DNA of 64,000 bases from positions 62,001 to 126,000 of the forward strand of contig JAODTK010000532.1 in NCBI GenBank assembly GCA_026419785.1. The letters are read 5' to 3'. Every line of letters starts with the position of its first letter. The first letter of the stretch is position 1. A program made the translations under genes and the position numbers. Under the pieces are notes generated by a model. That model did no database searches. It saw only the letters and a list, made by a program, of their open reading frames with translations, and had not been told where the DNA came from. Source of the DNA: Sclerodactyla briareus. Taxonomy: Eukaryota; Echinodermata; Holothuroidea; Dendrochirotida; Sclerodactylidae. Shown piece after piece: positions 1 through 12,245 of the stretch.

Positions 1-783
1 AAAAGGCTCAGTGACTCCTTGACTGATTCTGACTTGATCAAGCTAAGCAATGTCAACTTCACATGCTCACAAGATATACAATAGGGATCATGAAGTACTC
101 ATTATGGGTACTCACATACCAAGTAGGAACTTCATTCATCCAGGTGGGGTCGAGACCGTCAAGTTATCGTGTTACAGCCAGGCTTCACACACGCACACTA
201 TCATGACTGCTAGATTCATCTGACTTCCGTCAAGGAATTCATCAAAAAGGAGCATCCACAAGTTCCCCCTCTCCCCTTCCCCCAAAATCCACATTTTGGT
301 AAATGTTGCCTAATTGCATGGCAAAAGGGTACCATCAGATATGTGTCAGAGACATGTATAATGCAGGGCATAATTTATTCTGGATTCGCATAGCAAAAAA
401 CTACCCAAAAACGTTCAAATGCTAATCAAAATTCATTTTGATTAGCGAAAAACTCCATACACAAAGTAAAGGCTATATTGATGACGTGCTATAAATTCAG
501 CGAGATGTGCTAATCAAATTAAGATACTAATTATGCCCTGTAATGAGTGTCTTTTGACTGAAAAAAATCACCGCATTCAGCTGCCTCTCACAACAGAGCT
601 GAGAATACTAACCTAGTGTAAAGAATTTTCCGCTTTATACTTTTGAAAAGCAGAAAATGGCATTTCTCCTCTGTACAAAACCAATGTCAAAACCCTTGAA
701 GGAGCAGAAAAAAGCAGAATTCGACATTTAAAAAGTAGAAAATTCTTGCCTCTATACTACCCAATGTCTCCTGAGAATGAACA
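1..783 (-). other. Downstream/3' UTR of the left-hand gene
   Basis: This stretch lies after the likely stop codon (784-786) of the minus-strand gene and has no credible coding frame. A minus-strand AATAAA (374-379) lies about 400 bases past the stop and could be its poly(A) signal. The rest is AT-rich with nothing else recognisable. Confidence 0.4.
374..379 (-). terminator. Candidate poly(A) signal AATAAA
   Basis: An exact AATAAA on the minus strand, about 400 bases downstream of the predicted stop at 784. Position and orientation fit the 3' end of the adjacent gene. A hexamer alone is weak evidence. Confidence 0.3.
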
Positions 784-3700
784 TTACATATCCCAGATGC
801 CAACAAAATGTCCCCTGAGTTTAAACTCCCAGATCTCTGTATTTGGGAGGACTTCAAAAGGGCTGCACCTCGCGGGCATAGGATGGGTGTAGGCGAAACG
901 TTCCCTCTCATCATCCCTCCCCGCTGCACCGCCTCCAGCCTGTCTCTTTGGACTGTACCCGCCAGGTCCCTGCATCCTTGCATACAGGGAGGCGTGGTCA
1001 GCTGAGTAGCTGTATGTCTGTCCTGGCAACTGCTCTAGGCTATGTCCCCTGTAGTCATTCCCATTCTGTTACCCCTGGGTGGCGGTCCTCGGAGGTCGAG
1101 AACGTCCGACTCGGACTGATTCCGCTTCAAGACAGCTAGCATACGCTGCTCCTCTATCAGTTGCTTGGTCCCCTGTTCATCCTCTGTGCCTGCTGCATCC
1201 TCCTTGTAAGCCCACTTCTCATGAGCCTCTTCCTCAGTGACATGAGAGATGTCGGGAAAGGTGTCTACCACTCATAGGGGACTTCCCCGACTCCCACCGG
1301 CATACATGTCCCGGTACTTCTTCTTGATGCCGTTTGCGCACCTTTGTTCTTGTTTGCATCAATGAAATTCTTGCCGTTTTGTGGCGTCTTCTTTTCCCCT
1401 GGACTGCCCACTCCTGTCAGCGCCTCTTCTGTCAGCCAAAAGTCCTCGAACACCATTTGGGTGCTTCCGTTGCTTACCGCTTTGTCCTGGTGAGCGCTTC
1501 CTCAGCAGGCGGGGAGTTCTCAGCTCCTCTCTTCCGTCTACCTCATCGTACCTCTACCCGCCAACTACCGTTCGGATGATAGTCCCATTATGGGCAGGCT
1601 GGTGGTCAGAGAGGCCATAGTGTGGACCAGTCAGCTGCTTTTGGGGACCTGGTAGTTGTATCACCTGCGGTTGAACCTGATGGGCTCCAGCCACAACCAT
1701 CTGCGGCTGTTGGACCATTGGTTGGAGGACCGCCTGGATGGGACTCACCGCCCATGGGAACCATAGGCTGCAACTGGGCGTACAACTGTGGTGCAAAGGT
1801 GGCATAGCTGGCGCTAGGAGACACAAATGCTGGCTGACTGGCCAGGACCACCTGCCCGGGTACCGGCTGCCCAGGGACAAACTGGTTGGACAACTGATGG
1901 TACCCTACATGCTGCATCGGATGATTCACATACTGAGGATGGCCCATATTAGCCATGGATGGAGAGAACTGGTTCTGAGTGGGGACAGTGCCTCCTGTCA
2001 CTGACGGTGTTCCTTGTAATGGTATCGAGCCACCGTTTCCACCTTCAACTCGAGCAGCTGACATAGTAACCTCCCCTTCAATTGGCAAGTCGGTCTGGGT
2101 TATCTCGGATACAAGCTGAGAGTCCCTTAAGCTATTCAATTCTGAACCATCCGTGATGGGATTCCTTTCCATCCCACTGCTCCCAGTCAAGACAGCAGTA
2201 GCAACAGCACTAGGCACCTGTGATGTCCAACTGACCTTGGATCCTGCTCTATTTGTCAGAGGTTTCTTCTTGTCACCAGGGGTTCCGGAGGACCTACCGG
2301 GTTTTTTGTCCTTTGAACTAGAGGATGGTGCTCTATTCTTTTTCGAAGGCACACGTTTCATCCGATACTCAAGCGTTGGTGATTCTTCCACCCTTGGAGG
2401 TGGACTCTTTGACAACAAGTTCCCTTGTGTGTCCACTGGGTTCCCCATCTCGTCAACAAAGTGCAAATCCTCATCATCACTGTCTTCAGAGATATACTCT
2501 ACCTGGTGTTTCTTCCTACTAGAAGAGGTAGATGCCTTCCGGTCTCCTTCCGCTGTCCCTCGGGTTTATCGGCCTTCCCAAGATGACCCGGTTTAGAAGA
2601 GGTAGACGCCTTCCGGTCTCCTTCCCGCTGTCCCTTGGGTTTACCGGCCTTTCCAAGATGGGACCTGAAACCGGAAGCCCTCCAGAGTGGCCTGACCACT
2701 GGCGGATGCTTCAGTCTGGGAAGTGGGCCTCTCGCTCGTCCTACTACCTGGTTTCTTACGTTCCGATGGATCCTGCTTCTCTCGGAACTGGCCCAGAAAT
2801 GATCTGTCATGTGGGAGTCTTGAGCGTCCATCATTCATGAGAAATGGCTCATCTTTGTTCTGGAGTGTTGGCTCCTTTGCAACAGACCTGGCAGATGTAC
2901 CTGCCTGATGGCCTCCTTGATCAACAGTGTTCCTCTCTTGAGCTGCCTGTGGGGGTGGGGGAGGTGGATGGTGCCTTAACCCCTCAGGGGGAGGTGGGGG
3001 TGTCCTAAACCTATCCGAAGGAGGTGGCGGGGTAGGAGGTGCAGGGAATCGAGTGACGGCCACATCTGGGCGTTGGTACGATGCTAAATCCTCCTGGTAC
3101 GATAACATCAAAAGGGGGCCGTAAAGCCGCTGGGATATCTTCCCAGCTGATGGGGGTTTACTGGCTATTTGCATTGGTGCCGGGGGTTCTGGGGGCATGG
3201 GTGGGGGAGCTGGAGGGGTTTTTCGACGATCTGCATAGTCCTGTTGTTGAAACCCACTAGGATCATGGTACTCCTCAGGCTGAGCTCTTGAGACATCATC
3301 TGGACTTGTCCCAACTCCCGATGGTGGTAATTCGTTCTCACCCTGATTTGCCCAATCATCCCTATCCAGCCTGGCATCATATTCAACGTCATTGTAACCA
3401 TCTGCATATTCATAACTGCCTCCATACTGATCTGCATGACCTTGTGCATATTCATCAAAAGTTTCATGAAGACCCTGCCGATCCTGGACACTGGGGTCAC
3501 CATCAGGCCATCTTTGACCATCTGAGCCGACCCCTGGCCTACCACTTTCTCTCTGAGGAGGTGGACTCTCCGTAGTTTGGGCATTTGTATGGTATTGATA
3601 CCATAGTTGTTCTCCGAATTCTGTACACCTTGACTAGATTCTGTCCTGTGTGGCTTCACCTCACCCACACTATGTCCATCTCCACCTGCTTCTGATTCCT

Positions 3701-4482
3701 CAGGTGGTTCCACCTCTGTCTCAAATCCTACGTCACCTTTGGCATTGTCATTAATGTCTAGACTGTCTTGTAAGACTCCCAGCTCACTCCTAGGAGGATT
3801 TCTCCAACTGTCCCTCAGCTCCACCTCCGCTGATTGTCTATCATCATCAAGGTGATTACTGTGCAGTGGAGCTGTCTGCTCAATCTCTCCTTCCACTTTG
3901 CTATTTAACAGACTCTCAGCGCCTTTTCCTGGTCTTTTCTCATCCTCAGCCTCTTCCTCGTCATTCAATCTTGTAGAATCCGGTAAACTTCTCTCCTCCC
4001 TCTTAGACTGGCCACTGCCACTACCTCGGAGTTATCCACCGATATATCTTGAGGAGGATCCTCCAACGCATGAGACACGTTCTGATTCCTGCAGATCCTT
4101 TCTTGTGATGAATGCCTCCATGTGGGGAATGGGAGGGTACATGTATGTTTCCGTAGTTAATGTAAGTCTATCTCCAAAGAATCTGCCACCATTCTGTAGC
4201 CATCTCTATCGTCCCCCCTCAGAAGGATACCCTCTGGCTTCATGCCAAGGTCCACATAGGACCTCTTTATCCGGTCCTTGAGTTCCCTCTGGTACTGCGC
4301 CTCCTTGCCCAGCACATCGGTAGAGTCCCTACCACCGTCATGAGGAGACTGGACCATCTCGCCTCTGTTTCCGGAGAAACCGCTCTCCAAACCCAACGTT
4401 GCCTCGGAACCTGAAAGTGCTTGATCGTTTTCTGAGGGACCTGACAGTTGTGTCTTCCCTTCATCCATGGGCAAGGACAGAT
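784..4482 (-). CDS. Large exon of an unrecognised acidic, proline-rich protein, with several frame changes
   Basis: A protein-like reading runs for about 1,230 codons, but only by switching frame at least eight times (near 4160, 4030, 3575, 2650, 2550, 1750, 1330 and 1065). In order it shows: a charged segment (RELKDRIKRSYVDLGMKPEG); an acidic region (LNDEEEAEDEKRPGKG); a Tyr/Asp/Gln-rich segment; polyproline runs (PAPPPMPPEPP, TPPPPSDRFRTPPPPPEG, HHPPPPPPQ); a lysine-rich internal repeat; the acidic motif SEDSDDEDLHFVDEMGNPVD; a Gln/Pro/Met/Val-rich segment; then NGKNFIDANKNK, GIKKKYRDMYAGG and EEQRMLAVLKRNQSESDVLD. The proline runs could bind SH3, WW or EVH1 domains, which is inference. A possible acceptor (GTGCACAG) precedes the first codons at 4482, so upstream exons may exist. 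The most plausible stop is at 784, although another frame ends at 687. I do not recognise the family. It could be a true gene in noisy sequence or a pseudogene. Confidence 0.6.
2525..2668 (-). repeat. Two-copy in-gene tandem duplication (about 72 bp, 24 codons)
   Basis: Two adjacent copies encode the module GHLGKA-KP-GQR-GDRKASTSS inside the acidic/proline-rich protein. They are nearly identical at DNA level, but the copy at about 2550 reads TTCCGC where the copy at about 2620 reads TTCCCGC. That one-base difference shifts the frame. It is a recent duplication, or an assembly slip in a homopolymer. Confidence 0.6.
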
Positions 4483-6694
4483 GGAACTGTGCACCTTGAT
4501 TCTACCCTTTCATATCTTCCGACCTTTCATGAGAATCCACCATGAGAGAGAACCAGGAACAGAGTTCGCGTCGTCACAACATAGTGGTCCTTGCAGTTTC
4601 CTGATCACCACCACCAGCAAGTCACTACCGTCAATCTTCAAATATTTCCAGCCATGTGTGCTCTGTTGTGCCAGTGTTCCATTGTGTTTTAACTGTTCTG
4701 TGATAAGAGGAAGGAAGTCATTGTCTTAGTGGACTCATTGTGGGGTAATATAGACTCAATTATCGTAAAAATATAAATCATTATGTCTTCCGGTCAAAGG
4801 ATACAAGAAAAAACTAACAAAGATCAACTAAAATCAAAAATTTTATTTCATAATGATGGTTCTGAGATACATTTTTACCCCTCTCCTCATTCTGAATTCA
4901 ATACACAGAATTGGGTAGCATCATTAATCGGATCATATTCTTCCAAATGCCACAGTTCGTACCATTTCCATGGAATAATCGCTGAGAACGGAATGCCTGG
5001 AGCCAGTCACTAAATTCATAGCTCAGCAACTTACGCATTATGAGTTTATACTTTCGAGTCAATCACTGTGGCCAGTTGTTGTAATTCAGCTAAACATGAC
5101 AAAAGTTGACAACATGGAAGTATGTCTAATCAATGAAATATTTCCTGTTGCCATGAGAATTGATGAGACAGATCTGTGAAATAATTGTATGTCTGTCATT
5201 TGGTGGCCATTTGAAGAAAATGTGTCATCCAGATTTATTCCAAATTTGGAAAGAACCATATAAATTGACATAAAGAGGGAACCATTATTCATTCCTGTCA
5301 GTGTTGGAATAGATACTTAGTTTCATGTGGGCCCCCCACTAAGCTAAATCCTTCAGCACGGCCCTGAAACACTCAGAGGCGTGTGCAGCTCGTTTTATTG
5401 CCTCAGATTATTCTCTAGAGAGGCTGAATTATCTTGTTTGCACAGACAAAGTAGAATTATCTTGTTTGCAAAGGACATCCATGGTCAGGCTCAGATTCCT
5501 GTTGATCGTCTATTAAGGAAGCCGCTGCGTAGAAGCGGCATATGCACAGTATGCATTTCTGCCAACTTACTAATTGTTACAAATACAGTTTTCTTTATAG
5601 TACCTAATACTATTATTAAGTATTAGAGACGGAGGCGACCCTCAGATCTTATCAGTAGTTCCAGTGGTTCGGTGGATCCAGTTATGGTGAGTTACCCATA
5701 TTAGTACAGCTATCAGAGCATGATTTTCGTCATGATGTATGTGTGGTGACCTATTGTTCCATTTTGCGAATGTATCAAAGAAGAAGACAAAGAGGTACGT
5801 GCAAAATGCCAACATCACAATAGCAAAATATTACCCACTAACTTCAATACTACACTAGTGAAAACAAAAAGATTACAGTGTATATTTAATTGATTATTAG
5901 TTGCACAATGATTAATCAATTAAGAATATCAGTTCTGAGTGATCGGGAGCATAAAAAATCATGTCTTTGTACTTTTTTTCCTGTTCTGACCAGTGATCAG
6001 ACTCTAGACCACCCACTTAATAATTGTAGCAGAGAAAGCTTAAGCCAGTCAGACTTAAGACATGTGATTGATTACATGTAATGGGCAGGAGAATTACGGA
6101 TTCAGCCCTCCCTATTATACATACTCTCACCTACCAGAGCAAATACAAACGAATTTGAATAATCGTTTATTAATCGTTTTTAAAATTGATAAATCAAATA
6201 TATAATGGATTCATCATGAGGGCACAGCCCTACTTGCTCATGTATCAAACTTTTCGAAAAGTTCATGTACCACTTTGTTCCAGTCAGCATACTTAACATC
6301 TGAATTAGTTTCACCAATATCATTTTGTACCTATGCAGACAATTGCCACAGCCTAGAGTAGCCCAGGCAAATTTAACGTTGAAAGCTTTGGTTAGTCTCT
6401 TAGCCTACAGGTTACTGTGTGTAACAAAATTATGTGCATAGCTTACACGCACCAACAGAACAGCGAATCCATGATTTCACAGATCCGAGATATGAACACG
6501 CCTAAGTCACAATGGAAAAATACCACCTCATCACTAGGTGTGACGTAAACCCTGTACAAAATCAATTTGATAATCTTTCGTGACATTGCTTATCAGTATC
6601 ACTATCAAGCTTTTTGAGAAGATAGAAAAGGTGCTTCTTCAAATATAGACCACCTTCATACTCCAAATTACCTCAGCTGCAGAAACTACGAGGA
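4483..6694. other. Noncoding, AT-rich
   Basis: No credible gene is seen. A short direct repeat (GAATTATCTTGTTTGCA) occurs twice around 5425-5470. If the left-hand gene has upstream exons, this could be its first intron or promoter. Confidence 0.4.
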
Positions 6695-6973
6695 ATGAAC
6701 ACCCAAGTAATCTTAGAAGAATTACATTTAGTAAAGACTGCTACAAATATTAGCTTGGTATCCATTTACTATCCCAAAATGGAATCTTCTCCCAGCCGAT
6801 CTGAAGAGTCTGACAATCTGGAAGACTTCAAATTTAAACTTAATGGAATTGTCCTGGAAGACTTGGCTAAGAAAGCCCACACTGAATTAGGACTGTCTGC
6901 TCCAATGCACATTTTCATAGTTGCACCAACCGCATGTTTAGAAAGCAATCCCAGGCGATTTCATGGAGTATAA
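6695..6973 (+). CDS. Weak candidate small ORF or exon
   Basis: A 92-codon open frame with fairly normal amino-acid composition (for example FKFKLNGIVLEDLAKKAHTE) in otherwise stop-rich DNA. No domain, splice context or neighbour supports it and I do not recognise it. It could be a TE-derived fragment or chance. Confidence 0.15.
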   Translation: MNTQVILEELHLVKTATNISLVSIYYPKMESSPSRSEESDNLEDFKFKLNGIVLEDLAKKAHTELGLSAPMHIFIVAPTACLESNPRRFHGV

Positions 6974-7250
6974 TTTCTGAAGGTTCTGGAGAGAGATTCG
7001 TGTACCATTCTCTTTCAGTTGGCATGGGAGCTTTAACTTAAATAGTTTAAATCAATAATTTTTGCCTAGGCACGAAAAGAATGCTACAAAAACAAACAAA
7101 ACGCACGCCTACAAACGTGAGGTATGTAATTTGGCGTCAAAAGCTTAGGATGACCCTCCAGTGTGTAACATACAGCTGTCAGGCAAAACAGACACTGTGT
7201 GCACACGCATGTGTGAGGCGACGGAATCATGAATAGTGGAACCAATTTTT

Positions 7251-7291
7251 TTAGCCTAGGCTAGGCCTAGGCTAGGCCTAGGCTATAGCCT
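7251..7291. repeat. Short palindromic tandem (CTAGGC/GCCTAGG)
   Basis: About three and a half units of a 12-base self-complementary motif (TAGGCTAGGCCT). The whole run can fold back on itself. The same hexamers recur as single copies elsewhere (for example 25640-25720). Confidence 0.7.
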
Positions 7292-8160
7292 AATGTAAGC
7301 TTATGGGAATCATGCACTATTCCCTGCCATAGAGGTAACAGGCCCAATGGAATCTAGTCCCGTTACTTAGGCATTTATAACAAAATATGGAAGGCTACTC
7401 AGACTCGGAGACTGACTGTAGCCTGTAGTGTAGGCTACTGTAAGTGTAACTTTTTTATGCCTCGGCGTGGCAAGTCGGCCAACTTACTTACATTCGTTAA
7501 TGAAACTGCACAAACGAGATTAACTTTTGGTCAGAAACAGGAGCATTCCGTACCAGCATTCCTAATAGTACCACAGCAACAACAGTTAGGCCTTCAGATC
7601 ATTAACGGAATTGATTGACAGGTAGACTACCAACCATGATCCCATACGGGACAGGTATCGATACATTCACAAGCACGTCTGTTTGTTTTTCCCAAAGAAG
7701 TAGCCACATACGGGATGTTGTTGTCATAGTGATGCTCTATTTTTTTATCAATGGATATGGGAGCAATGTTGTGTCAGAAAGTGTTACTGAATATTGTGGA
7801 ATTTCGGAAACACTAGATTTTGAAATTTCTAGACGTTGCTTCCAGTTTCTACGAACTTTACGCACATCACGCTGAAATTTGTTCAGATTCGACAGGAAAT
7901 TACCATGCTTTCGAAAATATTCATTTTCACAATAATCCACTCCAAAACCAGGATTCCTATTTTAGTCTACTGCTTCGAGTAGATTCTCAGCCTCGGATTT
8001 CTAATCCGCTTGAAAATTTATGATCAGGGTTTTGGTCTTCAAGATGAAAAGGGGTGTGATGATCAATTCACATGAGGAAGAAATGATTAGCGGATTCGTT
8101 GAACTATATTATTCTGAAGTGGCTGTAGCACATATTTTTTCAAAGCCTCTGTGACCCGTA
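7292..8160. other. Noncoding
   Basis: Short open frames on both strands (7615-8023) overlap one another, with no domain-like sequence. I see no supported feature. Confidence 0.35.
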
Positions 8161-8175
8161 CACTACCGACAAGAG

Positions 8176-8272
8176 GGTTCTCCACAGACATATATACGTA
8201 GAAGTAACATCGTCCATATGTTACTCACAGACTTATATACGTAGACGTAACTACTTCGCCCATATGTTACCG
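8176..8272. repeat. Two-copy tandem repeat, about 46 bp
   Basis: The motif CACAGAC-TATATACGTAGA-GTAAC, followed by CCATATGTTAC, occurs twice back to back with small differences. It sits at the left edge of the dispersed repeat described next. Confidence 0.6.
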
Positions 8273-8280
8273 TGCAACAA

Positions 8281-9044
8281 TTTGCAATTTGACGCCGCGG
8301 CATACTGGGAATGCCCCAAGAACGGTTCGCGCAAATGGTAACTGCGTAAACCACGAGTTTTCGGTGGCGAGCATGATACGCCAATTTTTGCGGTTAATTA
8401 TGCAATATTGAGGCAGGTATGGTGGCATATACGATTAATTTCTGTGAAGAATTCATTATTCTGAGATTTGTGGATAGTTTTCCCCGAATGTGCTCTTAGA
8501 AAATTTGGCACAGAATTAGACAACCTTTTGTGTCTACCCATTCCACACTGATAATGAAAAAAAGAGTCATGGCATTGTCCATCCTCAATTTGCGCACCTA
8601 GCACCCTGACTGTCATAATTTCCTTTGTATGACACCGATCCCTAATAGAATACACCAGTGTAATCACCATCCTCACGTCTGCAAAAGGAGACCTAAACGG
8701 GCCAATCGTGAAATCAGAAAACTATTTGAAGAATAACAAAATCATAATTTTATTTGAACCCCTCCTCAATTTGCGCATTTGGAACTGTATCGGACCTGCC
8801 ACTAAATTTATACATTTTTCTCTGGAAGTAATATAACAGGTCAGAAGATACGCATTCCTACTCGAAAATTGCATTTTGACTAATGAAGACGATTGAAAAC
8901 AGTCACGAAGACCTAAACAATTTGCCCGATTTTCGGAGTTAGGCTACCAGCTTAGGCTATAACGAATTTTTGTGCTAGGTATAGGCCAGGTGCGCAATTT
9001 GAGGGTAGTTGACGATACTGAGCATACATCTAGGCTTAGCGTTA
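8281..9044. repeat. Dispersed repeat, copy A, left part
   Basis: The segment 8310-8600 aligns along its length with 19190-19480; shared strings include AACGGTTCGCGCAAATGGTA, TAAACCACGAGTT and GTGGCGAGCA. The shared text resumes at GCATACATCT (9022) and is then interrupted by the TIR element at 9045. The middle of this copy (about 8600-9020) is not in copy B, so the two copies differ by further insertions or deletions. Confidence 0.7.
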
Positions 9045-9828
9045 GCGCGTTTCCATGCCGTGGGCGGCGGGCGTCTAAAATCGCTCATCGAAGCCGTTTT
9101 CCATGCCGGCGGGCGGGCGGGCGAATCGTTTGTCTTCTCGAATCGGTCATGTAGCAATTTTTTTCCCTTTCCCCCCGCCCGCGTGTCCGCGTGGTATTCC
9201 GCAAATCATTCCAGGGGATTGTCCCTGTAATCTTACCTGCTTGAAGCCGGATACTGGGAGTGGTTGAACTTTAGCTCAATAAGGTTCCAACAACATTCAT
9301 AACTTTTTCACACTAGGGATGAATTTGATACATATTGTGTCTATATTTAGTCAACGGCCAACACCTACGTGACACACTATTTACATGTTCACAGACCGAT
9401 GATATTTCAAGTACTTTGTCTATTAAATCGCAAACCTTCAATTGTGAAGTTTTAATGGTGGCCGTAATCGTTGACACTTCAGACATGGTTTTCAGAAAAA
9501 GGAACACCGGTGGTTTAGGTTTAACACTAGTATGCTTCCGGTGTTTGACACAAGGACCACGAAACCTACAACAACGACGACGACACCGACATCATGACAA
9601 CAACAACGACAACATAATAACAATAATAACAATGTAATAATAATAATAACACTAATAGAATACTATTAATAATAGTAGTGCTACATCTGTTCTTATAGGC
9701 CGCATATACAACCTTTAAAGTGAGAAGAGGGGTGTGACTTGAGAAAACGCCCGCCTGCCCGCCCGCGTTGCCCAATCGAACGGGGTCTTCTAAAATGCCC
9801 GCCCGCCCGCGTTCATGGAAATGCGGCT
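9045..9828. mobile_element. Non-autonomous TIR DNA transposon (MITE-like) with TTA target duplication
   Basis: The ends are inverted copies of each other. The left end begins GCGCGTTTCCATG and continues with GGCGGGCG runs. The right end, reverse-complemented, begins AGCCGCATTTCCATG and continues with GCGGGCGGGCGGGC and TTTTAGA. TTA flanks both sides (9042-9044 and 9829-9831). The related repeat at 19.5 kb carries a single TTA at the same place, so it serves as the empty site. A 3-bp TTA duplication fits the PIF/Harbinger superfamily (TWA), by inference. There is no transposase inside. The interior holds a GC-rich segment and a trinucleotide microsatellite. Confidence 0.65.
9565..9680. repeat. 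AAC/GAC then AATA microsatellite inside the TIR element
   Basis: Runs of ACAACGACGACGAC pass into AACAACAACGACAAC and then into AATAATAATAA. This is low complexity and codes for nothing credible. Confidence 0.75.
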
Positions 9829-9975
9829 TTAGGCCTACGTAGCTTACCATGTCTGGCCCGATAACGAAGAACTACATAGGAGGCATACTCAACAACTTTA
9901 GGTAATGCTATGACATTAACAACTCCTTTTGCATCGATGTAGCCCAATTACCCGCACAATCATATTCAAGTCAGA
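9829..9975. repeat. Dispersed repeat, copy A, right part
   Basis: This continues copy A after the TIR element. TTAGGCCTACGTAGCTT and the following TGTCTGGCCC...GATGAA...ACATAGG text match 19500-19590 in copy B. Confidence 0.6.
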
Positions 9976-12140
9976 GTGGCATCTAAGCCTTGTGAAGAAG
10001 TATTGCAACCACAATGTAGCTGATTGACCAATATTTCTAAGCACTGGCAGAGCGAAATTGCATAGACCTTTTTGGAATGAACTGCCGATTAATACCCAGC
10101 CAATACGTATTCTTGGCAGAAGAGAAATTCCCTGCTATTCCTAGTCTACTTACCACGGGTGCGCCCAAAAAGAAGGCCTTAACAAAAAACTACAAAGCGA
10201 AAACTTTGGCGCAGCGGCGCCTACAGGGAGTGCTGGCTGCGGGTGTCCCTGGACGGAGTCGCTTCCGAGACTGTGACACCTCATATCACTTATATCTACC
10301 TCTCATTCCCCCACCCCACTCCCCTTCCTCATTTTCATGAATTGATTGAGGTACATTTTAAAACCACAGGCAGAAATGAATGAAAGTTGTGGGACCACTG
10401 GGGACATTTAACGGCCCAAAAATGCTGTTGATGGTCATGCAGGGCGCAGTGCCATCAAATGAGTATAGTGTCACGGCACACGTGCTGCAGAACTCTAAAC
10501 CACTCAACCCTCCATCGGGCATCCCTGATGCCGCCGCTGCTTTTAGGATCTTCTGTCTTTATACTACTTTTTAGGGGTCTATGTTTTTGTCTGAGGTCTT
10601 CAGGATTATTCAGTGTTTGGTCTTCCTTCTGGGGGTCTGAGTGCCTGATTTTTTTTTTCTTCAAATGGTATACGTGCCGATCAAGATCATTTCCTATCCA
10701 GCCCAGCAAGGGTCAAACCTTGATGCTGCACCTAATACTTGTCAGGCAGTGAAATATGACTCATCATCGCTTATCATTCAAAATGAAGTTGGGGATGATT
10801 GAGCAATTGATTGTAATTCGTAAGTTTATGGGTTGCAACAACAAAAAGTGTGAGTCACATCTTGGTAAACACATACATCTATATTACAGCCGGTCATGTA
10901 AATGATGATGCTATATATTTTAAATTTCTTGGTCGTTCATTTTGAGGACTAAATTAGCGGGGTGTGGGCATTAGTCTCAGGGGGGACAGCACTGTAATAC
11001 AACATCATAGGTTGCTCTAGACTTTGAGTTGAGATAAAACAAATGCAATGTTTTCACATGACATGCTTGTCTGCCTATATAGTGATATAAACAGTCTGAA
11101 TGAAATGTCTGACCAAGGCTGCAAGGGCCAGCCGCCCAGTTAGCTATACATGCCAAAATCCACACCATTGATCTATCAAAATTGCTGGCATAGTGGGTTC
11201 AGCTGTTTGTTGGAAGGCTGTAACTGGTTTCAAGCACTTCTTTAGTTAGGACTCTTCGTGCTGCCTTTTCTTAATCCTTTGATCAGTCAGTAAAAATGTT
11301 AATTTACCTCTTATCAACTTGTCGGAACTATGGGAGCATCTCACTGCAATTTTAAGGACTTTGTGAGCAGTGCTGGGGAGTTCAAATGCCTCTAGAAAAC
11401 CTAAAAACAGGATGACTTGCTTTTGCAGTTCTGTGGTGAATCCTTTCTATATTAGAATGATTGTAGATATTAGATAACACACGCTTTCTTTGGATTATGA
11501 AATACATGAAATGCAAATAAGATGTATAACACTGTTGTGATCTATGGGTACAGTGTATTTTACCATCTTCTTAGAGATGAGATATAACCAAATTACTAGA
11601 TACATGCATGTTATACATAATTGAAGAAATAGGATTAGCATAGTGAGTTGACAGTGACTATAATACCACTACTAGACCAATTCGTTGGACATTTCCCCTG
11701 CATGAATTTATACAGTTGGGAAATTACTATGGGAGAAATTAGAGGTAAATCTATTACTATTAATTTGCATTACTAGATGTTAAAGATGGACTAAGTAAGT
11801 TGAAAATATATCTGGGTTTTTTTTTATTCAGCAAATCTCTATTAATAAGTTGCAGATCCTTGGGTGAAATCCCTTTTCCTGAAGCAAAAGCCATTTTTCT
11901 TAATAGTTTTAACTGAATTCCAAAAGAATCATAACCATACATATACACATATGTTCATATGTGTATACACATGGCTACACAATAAAGTCTCAGTCATCAT
12001 GTTTCTTTGAGAAACTTAGTTTATATCAACCATATCCATCTTCCATACCAGATTCATAGGTTCCAACATATTTCAAATTACTGATAATAATGTACTAATA
12101 TTCTTAGAATAAAATCTACACTTGAGTAGTGTATGCCATA
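9976..12140. other. Noncoding
   Basis: Only short, unsupported frames are seen, such as 10455-10752, which is open on both strands. At 11942-11967 a perfect 12-base inverted repeat (TATACACATATG) with a 2-base loop is present. I see nothing else. Confidence 0.4.
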
Positions 12141-12146
12141 TTATAG

Positions 12147-12245
12147 GTGTATATTAATTATATTATATATATATTATTATATATATATAGATTATATATA
12201 TATATATATTATATATATATATATTATATATTATATATATATATC
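12147..12245. repeat. AT microsatellite
   Basis: About 100 bases of TA/ATT dinucleotide-type repeat (TATATATATTATATATAT). The low-complexity reading frame across it is not a gene. Confidence 0.9.
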
